Of a DNA stretch of 64,000 bases, positions 34,124-44,436 are shown piece after piece. The notes below the pieces were generated by a model. It was given only the letters and a program-made list of their open reading frames with translations. It was not told the DNA's origin and did not search any database. The translations under genes and the position numbers were made by a program. This stretch comes from Hymenopellis radicata (Eukaryota > Basidiomycota > Agaricomycetes > Agaricales > Physalacriaceae), in contig JADNRX010000018.1 in NCBI GenBank assembly GCA_015501595.1, positions 1-64,000 of the forward strand, in the 5' to 3' direction. Numbering within the stretch: position 1 is the stretch's first letter; each line of letters opens with the position of its first letter.

Positions 34124-36229
34124 CAAGCATTCCTAGGGTTCGGTAACTTCTATCGACGTTTCATCAAGGACTTCTCCAAGATTGCTCGACCGCTCTTTGA
34201 TCTTACCAAGAAGGATCAGACGTGGGACTGGAATCCCTCGTCGCAAACGGCCTTTCAGGCCCTCAAAGATGTGTTCACCTCTGCTCCCGTTCTAATTATG
34301 CCCGACCCTGATAAACCCTATCGTGTGGAAGCAGACGCGTCTGACTTCGCGACTGGTGCCACCCTTTACCAACAAGGAGATGACGAGCAGTGGCACCCTT
34401 GCGCGTTCCTGTCCAAGTCGCTCAACGAGACGCAGCGCAACTACGATATCCATGATAAGGAGCTTCTTGCGATTATCCGAGCGCTGGAGGATTGGCGACA
34501 CTACCTTGAGGGCGCTCGTCATAAGGTTGAGGTCATCACCGACCACAAGAACCTCGAGTACTTTACGCAGTCGCAGAAGCTGAGTCGCCGTCAAGCCCGA
34601 TGGGCGTTATTCCTTACATGTTTTGACTTTGAACTGATTCACAAACGAGGAACCCTGAACCACAGCGATCCCCTTTCTCGCCGCCCAGACCATAAAGAGG
34701 GGGTCGAAGACGATAATGCAGATCGCATACTGCTCGACCCCATGTTTTTCTGCATTCGCGCTGTCCGCCCTAGTGCAGTGTCGTCCATTGGAGACAATGA
34801 GTTGCGGAGGCGGATTCGCGAGTGTTCATCAAGGGACAAGGAAGTGCTCAGTGCGTTAGACGTTATTCTCAACAATGGGCCTCGTTCGCTGGTCAAAAAC
34901 CTACAGGAATGGAACTACGAAGAGGGCCTAGTACTCTTTCGAGGAAAGGTTTACGTTCCTAAGGATGCCGCTCTTCGCCGGGATGTCGTCAAGATGTACC
35001 ATGACTCAATAGTCGCCGGACATCCAGGACGCTACAAGACCTATGAACTCGTGAGCCGCGAGTTCTGGTGGCCAGGCATGTCTGTTTTTATTCGCGACTA
35101 CGTGCGAGGCTGTCCCACTTGTCAGGTCACCAAGGTCAATAATCATCCACCCCATGTTCCCCTCGTCCCCAACGAAATCCCCACTCGTCCCTTTGGTACG
35201 ATTACCAGCGACTTTATTGTCGGACTCCCTGAATGTGATGGCTACAATGCTATCCACTGTGTCGTTGATCGATCTACCAAGGGCGTTGTCGTCACTCCAT
35301 GCCGAGATACCATTGACGCCGACGGCACTATCGACCTTCTTCTCAATCACACCTACCGACGATACGGACTCTGGGACAAGATGATCACCGACCGAGGCCC
35401 TCAGTTCGCCAGCCAGGTCATGCAAGGAATCCATAAACGCCTCGGTATCATCTCAGCCCTCAGTACCGCCTACCATCCAGAGACGGATGGGGAAACCGAG
35501 CGGTACAACCAAGAGTTGGAACAATACCTGCGCATATTCTGCAATTATCGCCAGGATGACTGGGTTAAGCACCTTCCTTTCGCCGAATTCTCCCATAACG
35601 TTCGCGTTCACTCCGCTACAGGGAAATCTCCATTTGAACTCCTGCATGGGTTCCTTCCAAGACTATTCCCGCCGCTGCGCACTGACTCACATCTCCCGAC
35701 GCTTGAGTCCCGCCTAGAGACGTTGAAGGAATTACGAGAAGAGGTAGAGGCGAGCTTGAAGAGCGCAGCGGAGGTTATGAAGACGCAGCACGGCAATTAC
35801 CTGCTGGAACATCCGACGTTCAAGGTTGGAGACAAGGTGTTGCTGGATGGAAAAAACCTCGCTACAATGAGGCCGAAAGCTAAGTTGTCGAATAAACGCT
35901 ATGGGCCATTCGAAATCACTGAAGTCCTCGGAACAGTAAACTTCCATCTCAAACTGCCGAATAAATGGCAGATTCACAACGTATTCCACGCCTCCCTTCT
36001 TATCCCCTGGGTCGAGACCGATGCCCACGGGCCTCCCCTCCCATCTGAACTCCCCGACCTCGAGGGCGGCAAAGAGAAGTTCGACGTTGAAGCCATTCTT
36101 GCCTCCCGCAAACCACGAAATGGACGAGGGACCAGCTACAAAGTCAAATGGCTTAGTTATCCTGACTCCAAGAACACCTGGGAGCCGGCCTCCAACTTCT
36201 CCGCACACGCGAATAGTGAATAGCCCGGG
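34124..36229 (+). CDS. pol: Pol part 2: RNase H, integrase, chromodomain
   Basis: After the nested element the frame resumes with QAFLGFGNFYRRFI (RT thumb). It continues through RNase H (EADASDFATGATLYQQGD, then DHKNLEYF), the integrase HHCC finger (HPGRYKTYELVS..CPTCQ), a DDE catalytic core (TSDFIVGLPE, ITDRGPQF, YHPETDGETERYNQELEQYL) and a chromodomain (FDVEAILASRK..YKVKWLSYPDSKNTWEPASN). The chromodomain is known to steer integration to marked chromatin in chromoviruses. The natural C-terminus is replaced after SAHA by the hAT-like insertion at 36214, adding NSE and a stop. The original tail continues at 37258. Confidence 0.92.
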
Positions 36230-37249
36230 TCAGGTGACCCGCAGCGGGTCGCGGGTTCGGGTACACGCGGGTACGGGTGCGGGTCTCGGTCCGTTCACCT
36301 GCCGTGACCCGCGTGACCTGCGGTCACCCGTGAGTCACTGTTGCCGAGGTTCGCGGCACGATCCGGTAATTGCCGGATAAGAATCAGATATGTCTAATCC
36401 TTCATCTCTAACTCTTACCACCACAGCACGTCGCGTAGACGTGCTCGTCGGCCCCGGAACTGTTCTCTGGGGCTTCCTATCTCTTGTTTCTCTTCTTTTC
36501 TGGCGGATTGGCCTTGTAGACGCCCTCGGATGCATTCCGGGGCTGTCTGGTGCTCGTCTTCGCGACGGCACCATTCTCACGTGGATTCACCCAGCATAAG
36601 CCCTCAGGACGAGGCAGCTTCTACCTGGAGCGCGAGCGTCGGCTTCTCGCCGCCGAATTTGCTTCCATTTTGGGTGGGATGGCGCGGTGCACGCGTCCTG
36701 GACATAAGAGTACGTTCGGGCGGTACGTTTCCACTTTCTTATTTCTCTTTTCTATTTGTTTTCGCGCTGTTTGTTGGTCGTGTTCGGTTACTGAACTTAT
36801 TCCAGACATTATACTCCGTCACATTGGACGTACTCTGCCCCAGCACCACCATCATCCACCCTTGTCAGTCACCACTCACCTTCCGCATCCGCGCTGTCCT
36901 CATGGACACCCACCTCGCACCATCCTCACCTCGACGTCACACTCCTGCCTCTCATGCACGCTGGTAACCCCCGCGCAATTGCTCGGGGGTCGCCAACAGG
37001 CATGAAACATCCATCGAGTGTGGCGCAGGTTACTGGTGAGTCGAGTCAGTGCCCGGCCTGGGTACCATGGCCAGCTGGGTGCCGTTGGGCGCGTGAAGGG
37101 TGAACACGCTAAGGGTGACCCGTCAACCCGCGACAGCCCGAGGGTGAATACGACGGGTTACCCGTACCCGTACAGCGGGTGCGGGCCAACCGCGGGTAAG
37201 GGTGCGGGTTCGAAATCAATCACCCGCGGGACACCCGCGCTATTCACTA
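36214..37249 (+). mobile_element. 1.04-kb hAT-like element, copy 1 (end of pol)
   Basis: The left end is TAGTGAATAGCCCGGGTCAGG and the right end is GCGCTATTCACTA. They are flanked by CACGCGAA at 36206-36213 and 37250-37257 (8 bp). TAGTG ends with an 8-bp duplication fit hAT. About 150 bp at each end are dense in CGGGT/ACCCG repeats. The interior carries the module (CCACCACAGCACGTC hairpin, CATTCCGGGG, TAAGCCCTCAGGACGAGG) but no transposase. A second copy lies inverted at 37791-38866. Confidence 0.92.
36415..36640 (+). repeat. Module copy inside hAT-like copy 1
   Basis: The order is TTACCACCACAGCACGTC, a hairpin with 8-bp arms (AGCACGTC GCGTA GACGTGCT), CGTCGGCCCCGGAAC, GGATGCATTCCGGGG and TAAGCCCTCAGGACGAGG. 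The related copy in the inverted element is 38500-38710 on the minus strand. Confidence 0.65.
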
Positions 37250-37257
37250 CACGCGAA

Positions 37258-37435
37258 GGAGCAGATTTATGAATTCCACCGAAACAACCCGACCGCCTAT
37301 CGCGCCCCCGCTCCTCGTACACGTGCTCTCTTCGGCATCACCATGGGGGATATTTGGTGTGCTACTCCTGTGCTCCAGGCGCAAGCACAGCCTAAAGAGG
37401 GGGTATTGTCACGAATCGCCTTCCTCGTGACCTAG
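37258..37435 (+). pseudogene. pol: Displaced C-terminal tail of pol
   Basis: After removal of the hAT-like insertion and one target copy, SAHA joins to KEQIYEFHRNNPTAYRAP. This continues the chromodomain C-terminal helix, then a basic tail; the frame reads into the 3' LTR and stops at 37433-37435. In the present arrangement it is cut off from the rest of pol. Confidence 0.8.
37394..37404 (+). other. Polypurine tract
   Basis: AAAGAGGGGGT lies two bases upstream of the 3' LTR start at 37407, where plus-strand DNA synthesis would be primed. Confidence 0.75.
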
Positions 37436-37790
37436 CGCCCCTTCCTTTTTCACTAATAAGGGCGCGCTAGAGTCTCTGGGCCACTCCATTATCACACTCC
37501 AGTGTTATCATGCTCTAACATCGTCATGTGTCAAGCGGTCCGGGTCCCGGTCCGGAAGTGCCGAGATGCCGGTTAGTGAGTCGTCTGGATTTTGGCCCAT
37601 GGGCCAAAATCTATCCACTGCTAAGTCATGTGACCACCTCATGACTCCAGATGATCTGATTGGTATTCCCACTGTCTATTGTTCCATCCTAGGTCTTCCC
37701 ATTGTTCGTACAGCCACAGACTCTATATACATATACGCAGCCCTTGTAGATAGTTCCCCACTCTGTCCTCCTTTGTCTCCGTACTACACA
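37407..37790 (+). repeat. 3' LTR, first part
   Basis: It matches 22686 onward and then the start of the second part, ending ACTACACA (37783-37790), which is duplicated at 38867-38874 by the nested element. Confidence 0.92.
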
Positions 37791-38866
37791 TAGTGAATAG
37801 CGCGGGTGTCCCGCGGGTGATTGAATTCGAACCCGCACCCTTACCCGTGGTTGGCCTGCACCCGCCGTACGGGTACGGGTAACCCGCCTTATTCACCCTC
37901 GGGCCTTGACGGGTCGACGGGTTACCCTCAGCCCATCCACCCATCGCTGCATCCATGCCCACCATGTCCGAAGTAGGTACCCAAGTCGGGCACCAACTCG
38001 ACTCGCGAGCACCCTTGTCCGCGCAGAGCCTGCACCACACTCAGTAAAGGTTTTCATGCCCGTTGGCGACCCCCGAGCAATTGCGCGGGGGCTACCAGCG
38101 TGCATGATACATGAGTGTGATGACGAGGCGGGAGAAGAACGTGCCGGGAGGGTGTGGATGAGGACGGTGATACATGGGTGACTGTGTACCTAGACACGAT
38201 GTTGTCGCCAAGGCGGAGATTGCGAGGAATTGAGCGGCCTGTCCAGATGCGACAGCGACGGCAGCAGCGCCACCTTCTAGTGCAGCTATCCCGCCTTCAA
38301 AGATGATCTAAAGCCCCAGATCGATGTGCACTAGTATCAAGTTGCAATGGACACTCACGTTTGTCATGCAATCAGCAAGATGCGAGACGAACAGAACGAC
38401 AAAGCACACTGTTTCGTTGTTGAACACAAAACACGCGCATTCGTCGCCGAATCAGGCTACTGGCGCGCAAGTCCGGCATCGTGCAGCCCACGTACGCCCG
38501 CCAGGTAGTAGCTGCCTCGTCCTGAGGGCTGACGCTGGGTAAAATCACGTAGAAATGGTGCCGTCGTGAGGTCGAGCACCAGGCGGTCCCGGAATGCATC
38601 CGAGGGCGTCGGCAACGGCCAATCAATCGAAAAAAAGCAGAAACAAGAGATAAGAAGCCCAGAGAACAGTCTGCGGCCGACGAGCACGTCTACAGCGATG
38701 TGCTGTGGAGGTAAGAGGTTGAGATCTGGGGATCAGTCTTATCTGATCACGGGTGACCACGGGTCACGCGGGTCACGACGGGTGAACGGACCGAGACCCG
38801 CACCCGTACCCGCGTGTACCCGTACCCGCGACCCGCTGCGGGTCACCTGACCCGCGCTATTCACTA
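37791..38866 (-). mobile_element. 1.08-kb hAT-like element, copy 2 (in 3' LTR), inverted
   Basis: It begins TAGTGAATAGCGCGGGTGTC and ends CACCTGACCCGCGCTATTCACTA read across 38844-38866. The flanks are the 8-bp duplication ACTACACA (37783-37790, 38867-38874). It is the same family as 36214-37249 but in opposite orientation; its GGGTCACCTGACCC-bearing end corresponds to the left end of copy 1. It carries the module at 38500-38710. Confidence 0.92.
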
Positions 38867-38874
38867 ACTACACA

Positions 38875-39010
38875 GTCCCCTCTGTACTACGTCGAGCTAG
38901 CACAGCGTCCTCTACGCTTTATCATCTATCATTCTTATCGCATCTCTATTCTCCCGCTCCTCTAGTCGCGGCCCGAGCGGTCTTGTGCTCACGTGGTCAC
39001 TGTTCTTGAC
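38875..39010 (+). repeat. 3' LTR, second part
   Basis: Starts GTCCCCTCTGTACTACGTCG and ends GTTCTTGACA at 39010. With the first part it totals 520 bp, against 521 bp for the reconstituted 5' LTR. Confidence 0.92.
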
Positions 39011-39012
39011 AA

Positions 39013-39397
39013 TACTGTCGTATTTCGACCATAGGTTCACGTCACAGGTCACGAGCCCGAAAAATGAACCTGTTACATAAGCAGGTCACTAGTTTTTTTT
39101 AGCTGTGAACCTGCCCCAAATTGGTCACAAATCAGACTTTTGCTCTCAAATTGAGCTTGGTGGCTGTTTTTATAGGATTTTTCTCCTTTTTGGTGTATTT
39201 TAGGTCTAGAATAGCACATTTTTCTCTAATTATACTGAGATTCAGCCTAAAACCTGTGAAATAACCCTGCCATTGAAAAATTTAGTCAACTTATTTTCAG
39301 TGGGTCACAGTGATGTGTCCACTATGAACATCCCACCAAACAAGTTCACGAGGTCACAGGTCACACCCTGTGAACCTATGGTCGAAATACTACAGTA
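39013..39397. mobile_element. CTGTA-type MITE, copy 4
   Basis: Left end 39013-39040 (TACTGTCGTATTTCGACC..) and right end 39370-39397 form 28-bp inverted repeats with one mismatch, flanked by TA. At 385 bp it is the longest copy. It sits two bases from the end of the 3' LTR and directly abuts the truncated DUF6535 gene. The interior is AT-rich, with two CACAGGTCAC-type motifs. Confidence 0.85.
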
Positions 39398-40551
39398 GAC
39401 CTCATCGGCCTCCAGTTGGGCGTGGTCACCGTACTACAGTGACGTTACATGGAGCTTTGACCTTCCATTTGGGCGACATGATCTCAGAGTCCGTACAAGC
39501 CTGTCTTTTGAACATGCTCTCATCTGTGGACGATGACCTTTCTCCCACATTATCACCACACTATCGACTAGTCTACAAGGCGGGTAAATATGCACTGCAT
39601 TATGTTGCAGATGAAATTTGTGCATCACATACAGATGTAGGAAGTTGTCGCCATTTGCAGCTTCTTACAGATGTCTTGGATATCTTGCGTTGGGAGTACG
39701 ACACCATTCTTGAGGCATATCCCTGCTTTTTGGCACCAATGTTCGAGTTTCTTTGCACTATCATCGAGAATACTTCAATCTGCGACTACAATACAGGCTG
39801 GCAGCATCCAAAACTCCATGACCTGCTTAGTGATTCCCTAAGGGCCATCATTGGTCTATCAACTGAATTCGCCTCGTCCTGCCGGCCTGAATTCGCATTC
39901 CCGTCATTCCACCATCTGTTACAGGTGCCTGCATATCACGTGTCTCGATGGCAACATCTTTCAGCCTATGATCTTCAATTCTATGCTGTTATCCTGATGG
40001 AAAGGGCACTTGCTGTTGGTAATGCAGCAATGTATCGAGCCTTTATTGACGGCGGATGGATGTGGATGTTTTCGGAAATGTACATTGCGGACTACGATAG
40101 TCAGGATGGCTACTTCCGTTACCTGCCTCGCAAGTCTCCTCAGGCTCTTTGCGCCTTTATTCGCGGTTTACAAGCACTGAGTTCCGCGTCAGCACACGAA
40201 TTTTTTGAATACTTGCACCAGGCAAGAAACTTCATCATCACATTCATTGTGATCGCTTCTTCGGTGTCCGAGAGCGAAACTTTGCTAAAGTTATGCCCTA
40301 AAGACTCTTCCTGGTGGGATACACACCACGCCACATTGCATGGTATCATCAACTGGTGCCAAGCCTCCAATCGTGATGATTTGCCGTTCCCTTTAGAGGA
40401 CTTCTTCAGCGGGAAGGTTGTTCAAATGGACAATCGGGCGGTGTCCTTGGATGCGGAGTTGCGAAAGATGTTCGCTCAATATCTATACCGGAGGAAGTTC
40501 GAGTGGGCGGCACGTACGATCATATTAGGAGAAGCCGCTTCGGAATCGTAA
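39398..40551 (+). pseudogene. 5'-truncated DUF6535-type gene copy
   Basis: From about 39443 the frame matches the C-terminal half of the minus-strand gene at 53966-56943 almost residue for residue (SESVQACLLNMLSSVDDDLS, CDYNTGWQHPKLHDLL, ASNRDDLPFPLEDFF, FEWAARTIILGEAASES). The N-terminal region with its membrane helices is missing: homology stops at the edge of the MITE at 39397, and codons before that come from the MITE end. A frame of 393 codons is open, but the real start is lost. The retained part has no recognisable enzymatic motif. It is the better-preserved copy, because the same region of the other paralogue has frame breaks. Confidence 0.7.
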
Positions 40552-40838
40552 ATCAAAGTCAAACATCGCTAGATAAATCTGTAAATCCGGCGCTAAATAT
40601 CATTAGAAATGAAAGATGCTCCTCGAGAATCTCAATGGAAAGGACTTGCATAAAGTACATCCTATGTGCTTACGTGATGCTTTCTTTGTGGACGACTTGT
40701 GACACTGCCACATCACTGATTAACACGACAACCAACTTGAATTCCCAGCTGTTCATTCCCTGTAAGATGTCTCGTGTTATTCGCCTTTGAAACGTGTCTG
40801 ATGTATCTTGATTCTCAATCCACAGCACAGTTCCAGAC

Positions 40839-43800
40839 ATGGCTCTCTCTGAGCCGTTTAGAGAGCACCACTTCCAAGCCATGCAACACCTCAAAAGATT
40901 CACGAATGATCCTCATGACACACAAAGTCTTGATGCTGCTATAGAGGAATATCGCGAGGTCGTGCTGATCCTTTCTGGAGAGCCTCCAGCGCGACGATAT
41001 CGGTTCTATGGGTCGCTCGGCGACGCGTTAATTCACAGGGCGCGTATATCTATCTATCACACGCCGGCAGATACCTCGAGTTCCCAGCCTGATCTAGAGG
41101 ATGCGATAAACATTCTTTCTCCCATTCTTCAGGAGATGAAGGATGAACTAGCAGATACGACGATGAAGTACCCCAACATGTCAACTCTCGAATTACGGGC
41201 CTCCATACTGTGTACACCAGAGTCGATAGCTTGGATTGGGTCTCTCCTCAGTCAGTGCTTTTTGATTCAGTATCGTCAATCGGGGAGTCTCGGCGCATTC
41301 GAGGAATGCCTCAACTTACGCTTCGAAGCCGTTGAAAAGACTGCTGAAGGTTCAAGGGAGCTCCCAGCTCGCCTGCACAATCTCGTTACCGTGCTTCTAC
41401 AGAAGCAAGAGGCTTTGCCAGTTACGTTACGCGACATAGACAAAGTTGTTGACTTCGCTCGGAAAGCGCTCACGCTCGCGACACATCAGAGACCCATCGA
41501 CCTTGCGGGTCTGGCGTCGTATCACAATACTTTAGGAAGCGCGCTCTCCTTTCGATATGAGCGCTATGGACAACGATCGGACCTTGATGAAGCCTATGTA
41601 TCTTACAGGACGGCAGTCAATTCGGGCACCCCATATGAACATCCCCACATGCCTCTGTTCCTTGCCAACCTTTCTTCCTTCTTGATCGAGAACGGGAGCA
41701 AGATTGATAGTCTCCCGGAACAGGTGGTGAAGGAATCTATAGATGCCTGTCTCGAAGCGCTCAGAATCTTCGACGATAATCCTGATATCCCCCACGGCAT
41801 TTCTCGATCATCCATCCTTTCTACCCTTCACTCTATTTTCCGCTACAAACATCTCATTCTGCCCCATGATTCGCCTGTCGACGACTTAAAGACAGCTCTC
41901 GCCTACATTCAGGAAGCGATTGCTTGTTGTCCTCCACACAGCGGCACAAAGGCTTCTTTGGTTGGAAACCTCGGCGGGTGCTTGGCGACTCTTGTCCCCT
42001 TCCAACAACCCGAAGTCGCGGTGGAAGCCATACGTGCTTTTGAAGAGGCGCAGGATATCCTGGATGCCAGTGAATCAAATGCCCCGCATAGTTTGACAAG
42101 CCGTGCTCAATTTCTTTCCTCCTTTTCCCTCTCTCTGGTCGTCCAATATCGATGCGCGGCACCACATGACCTTGATATCCTTCGACGTGCGATACGTATG
42201 AAGGAGGAACAAGGCCTTGTATTTATACCCCCGGCTAATAAAGCTGAGTACGTCTGGGAGTACGCATCAGCGCAGTATTTCCTGAAGCGTCAAGAGAAGC
42301 TTGCAACGAGTGGGGCATTGCAAGAAGACAGCCTTGCAGACATATTGGAATCTCTCCGCGATGGCTCAGCAAGCTCCGAATCATCCACCCTCGGTCGCCT
42401 TCGATGTATCATGCTCTCGCTGAAGATTCTACGCGAATCAGTATCTAGTAACGGGAACGCTCCAAGGCCAAAACTTGCGGCCTTGTATGACGCGTATGTC
42501 GCCTTACTCCCACAGATCGCTTGGGTGGGACTTTCATTTCGTGAACGACTGGACACCCTTGCCACAGGCTTGAGCGAAATACCTAGTCTGTATGATGACA
42601 GACTGCCGGTCGGTCAACACGCTCGTCCCATCGGCACTAGTCGGAAAAAGTTACTCATATCTATTGTCTCTGATGCGATACAGCACGCCCTTGTGACCGG
42701 TCGATATCGAGAAGCACTAGAGTTCATCGACCGGGGCCATGCACTCTTTTGGTCGGAAGCCGAACGAGTACGGTTATCCAGTGACGCCGCCCGGCGCGCG
42801 ACAGAGGCTGCGACGTCGGATGCATCCCAATCCACATTACCATCACCTGCAATTGCCCTCCTGACAGAGTTCCAGGAGGTGGCAATGTCTTTCGAACGCG
42901 CTTCGACTGCGGTTGCCTTCGACAGCATGCCCGATGATGACCCGAGCCTTGCAGTCACAGAGCTTTTGTACCAACCTCACTATGATCCAATGGAACAGGA
43001 GAGTTACCAACACAGATCAAGGGAATACGTGAGCATCGAGCAACACCGCTTGATGACGAGGTGGGAGGAGCTACTTGTCGAGATACGAGCGCAGCCGTTG
43101 CTGGCGAATTTCATGGAACGGAGGACTGCAGACGCTATCATCTCCAGGGCGACACAGCTTGGCGGGCCCGTCGTGGTTCTAAACGCCAGTAACTATGGCT
43201 GTGACGCCATCGTACTCGGACAATCAGCTATCCTTCGTGTGCCCTTGCCGGACATAAGCGTTCAGCAATTGGAGAGCCTTTCTCGGGTCCTCGAAGCACG
43301 GTTGAAAGACGCTGGTCTAGGACAACGAGAAGCTGCTTCAGAGGAGGAAAACTATCGTCCGGCGGCCTTTGTCCATTTATTTGAAAAACCAAACAAAGAC
43401 CTGCTGCAGGACGCGCTTCGGAAGACGACCGCTGTTCTCTGGGACGACGTTATGAAACCCATAGTAGACAAGCTCGGATTGACGGTCAGTGAAGCAGCTA
43501 TAACTGGTCCATTCATTTAATCCAGATGTCCCATTAGCCTTCAGAACACCCAGGGCGCATGTGGATTTTCCCGAGTGGACATTTCTCAGGTCTTCCAATC
43601 CATTGCGCAGGAGTTCACGCGAGCGGAAAACACGGGGAGTGTATACAAGACTACGCCATCGTTTCCTACCTGCCGTCCTTCAGCAGTATCATGGAAGACC
43701 CAACTCCAGAGCCGCAGCATGTGAAGACGCTCACTGTTCGGCAGACACGCATGCCTAAACAACCCCCACTCCCCGGTACACGGCGGGAAGTTGACAGCAT

Positions 43801-44436
43801 TAAAGGCCTCCTCCAAGCCCGTGGTCACGCCGTGTTCGAGCTTTCCGAAAACGGCGCCACAATCAAAGCCGTCCTGGACGCGAGCGAAGAATGTCACTGG
43901 GTCCATTTCGCCTGCCACGGATCGCAGAAAAGCGCCAATCCCATGGACAGCGCCCTACGACTCGCAGATGGCGAGCTCACACTGTGGCAGCTAATGCGCC
44001 CGTTCCAGAACAGCGATGAGTCATTGAACAAAGACGAGGACTATTGGGAGGAGTACCAACAATATAGGAGTGCACCGTTTTCTAGCTCCGCCAAGGCCAT
44101 TTATCGCCAGAAGCACATCTCAGTAAAGCCCACGTTCGCATTCCTCTCAGCGTGTCAAACATCGATGGGTGATAATCGGCATCAGGGCGAGGCGCTGCAT
44201 ATGGTTGGTGGGATGATATTTGCTGGGTATCGCAGTATCGTCGGGACGCTGTGGTCTATGGACGACGATAAAGGGGAATTCGTTGCGCGGAAGGTGTATG
44301 AGGCGATGCTCGGGGAAAAGGGGGAGACGTGGATTCGACAAGGGCAGCTGTGGGCCTGCACGAAGCCGTTCGCACTTTGAGGGAGCAGGGGGCGCCAATG
44401 GCGGCGTGGATGCCATTTATACATATGGGAATATAG
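40839..44436 (+). CDS. TPR-CHAT protease (caspase/separase-fold)
   Basis: Exon 1 is 40839-43488 and intron 43489-43544 (GTGAAG..CTTCAG). Exon 2 begins 43545 and joins as TVKHPGRMWIFPSGHFSGLP. The N-terminal about 700 residues are helical repeats of TPR type (for example LASYHNTLGSALSFRYERYG and DLDEAYVSYRTAV). The C-terminal CHAT domain has the catalytic dyad: His about 1008 in HFACHGSQ and Cys about 1087 in FLSACQTSMG. Between them lies an extra hydrophilic stretch of about 40 residues (NSDESLNKDEDYWEEYQQYR onward) compared with my memory of the family. As read, the frame stops at 44380. One additional G in the GGGGG run near 44325 would restore the usual ending (DSTRAAVGLHEAVRTLREQG) and stop at 44434-44436. 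CHAT proteases cut partner proteins; in fungi some pair with pore-forming gasdermin-like proteins, but none is seen here. Confidence 0.9.

Larger units (their letters stand above)
22686..39010 (+). mobile_element. Ty3/gypsy chromovirus with four nested insertions
   Basis: The outer bounds are LTRs beginning TGTCACGAATCGCC (22686 and 37407) and ending GTTCTTGACA (29740 and 39010). Removing nested elements and their target duplications leaves about 6985 bp with LTRs of about 520 bp. Internal order is PBS, gag with a CCHC knuckle, protease, reverse transcriptase, RNase H, integrase and a C-terminal chromodomain. This is Ty3/gypsy order, and the chromodomain places it among chromoviruses. The LTRs differ at only a few sites by eye. 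No target duplication matches outside the LTRs (TAAAT on the left, AATAC on the right). The two DNA strands of the genome elsewhere hold no second copy within this window. Confidence 0.93.

Noticed and set aside
22681..39015. Target-site duplication of the gypsy element
   Set aside because: The five bases outside the LTRs (TAAAT and AATAC, or AATAG after removing the MITE) do not match; none is claimed.
39370..39442. First codons of the open frame leading into the DUF6535 copy
   Set aside because: They are read from the MITE terminal repeat and junction, not from the gene family, so they are not its N-terminus.
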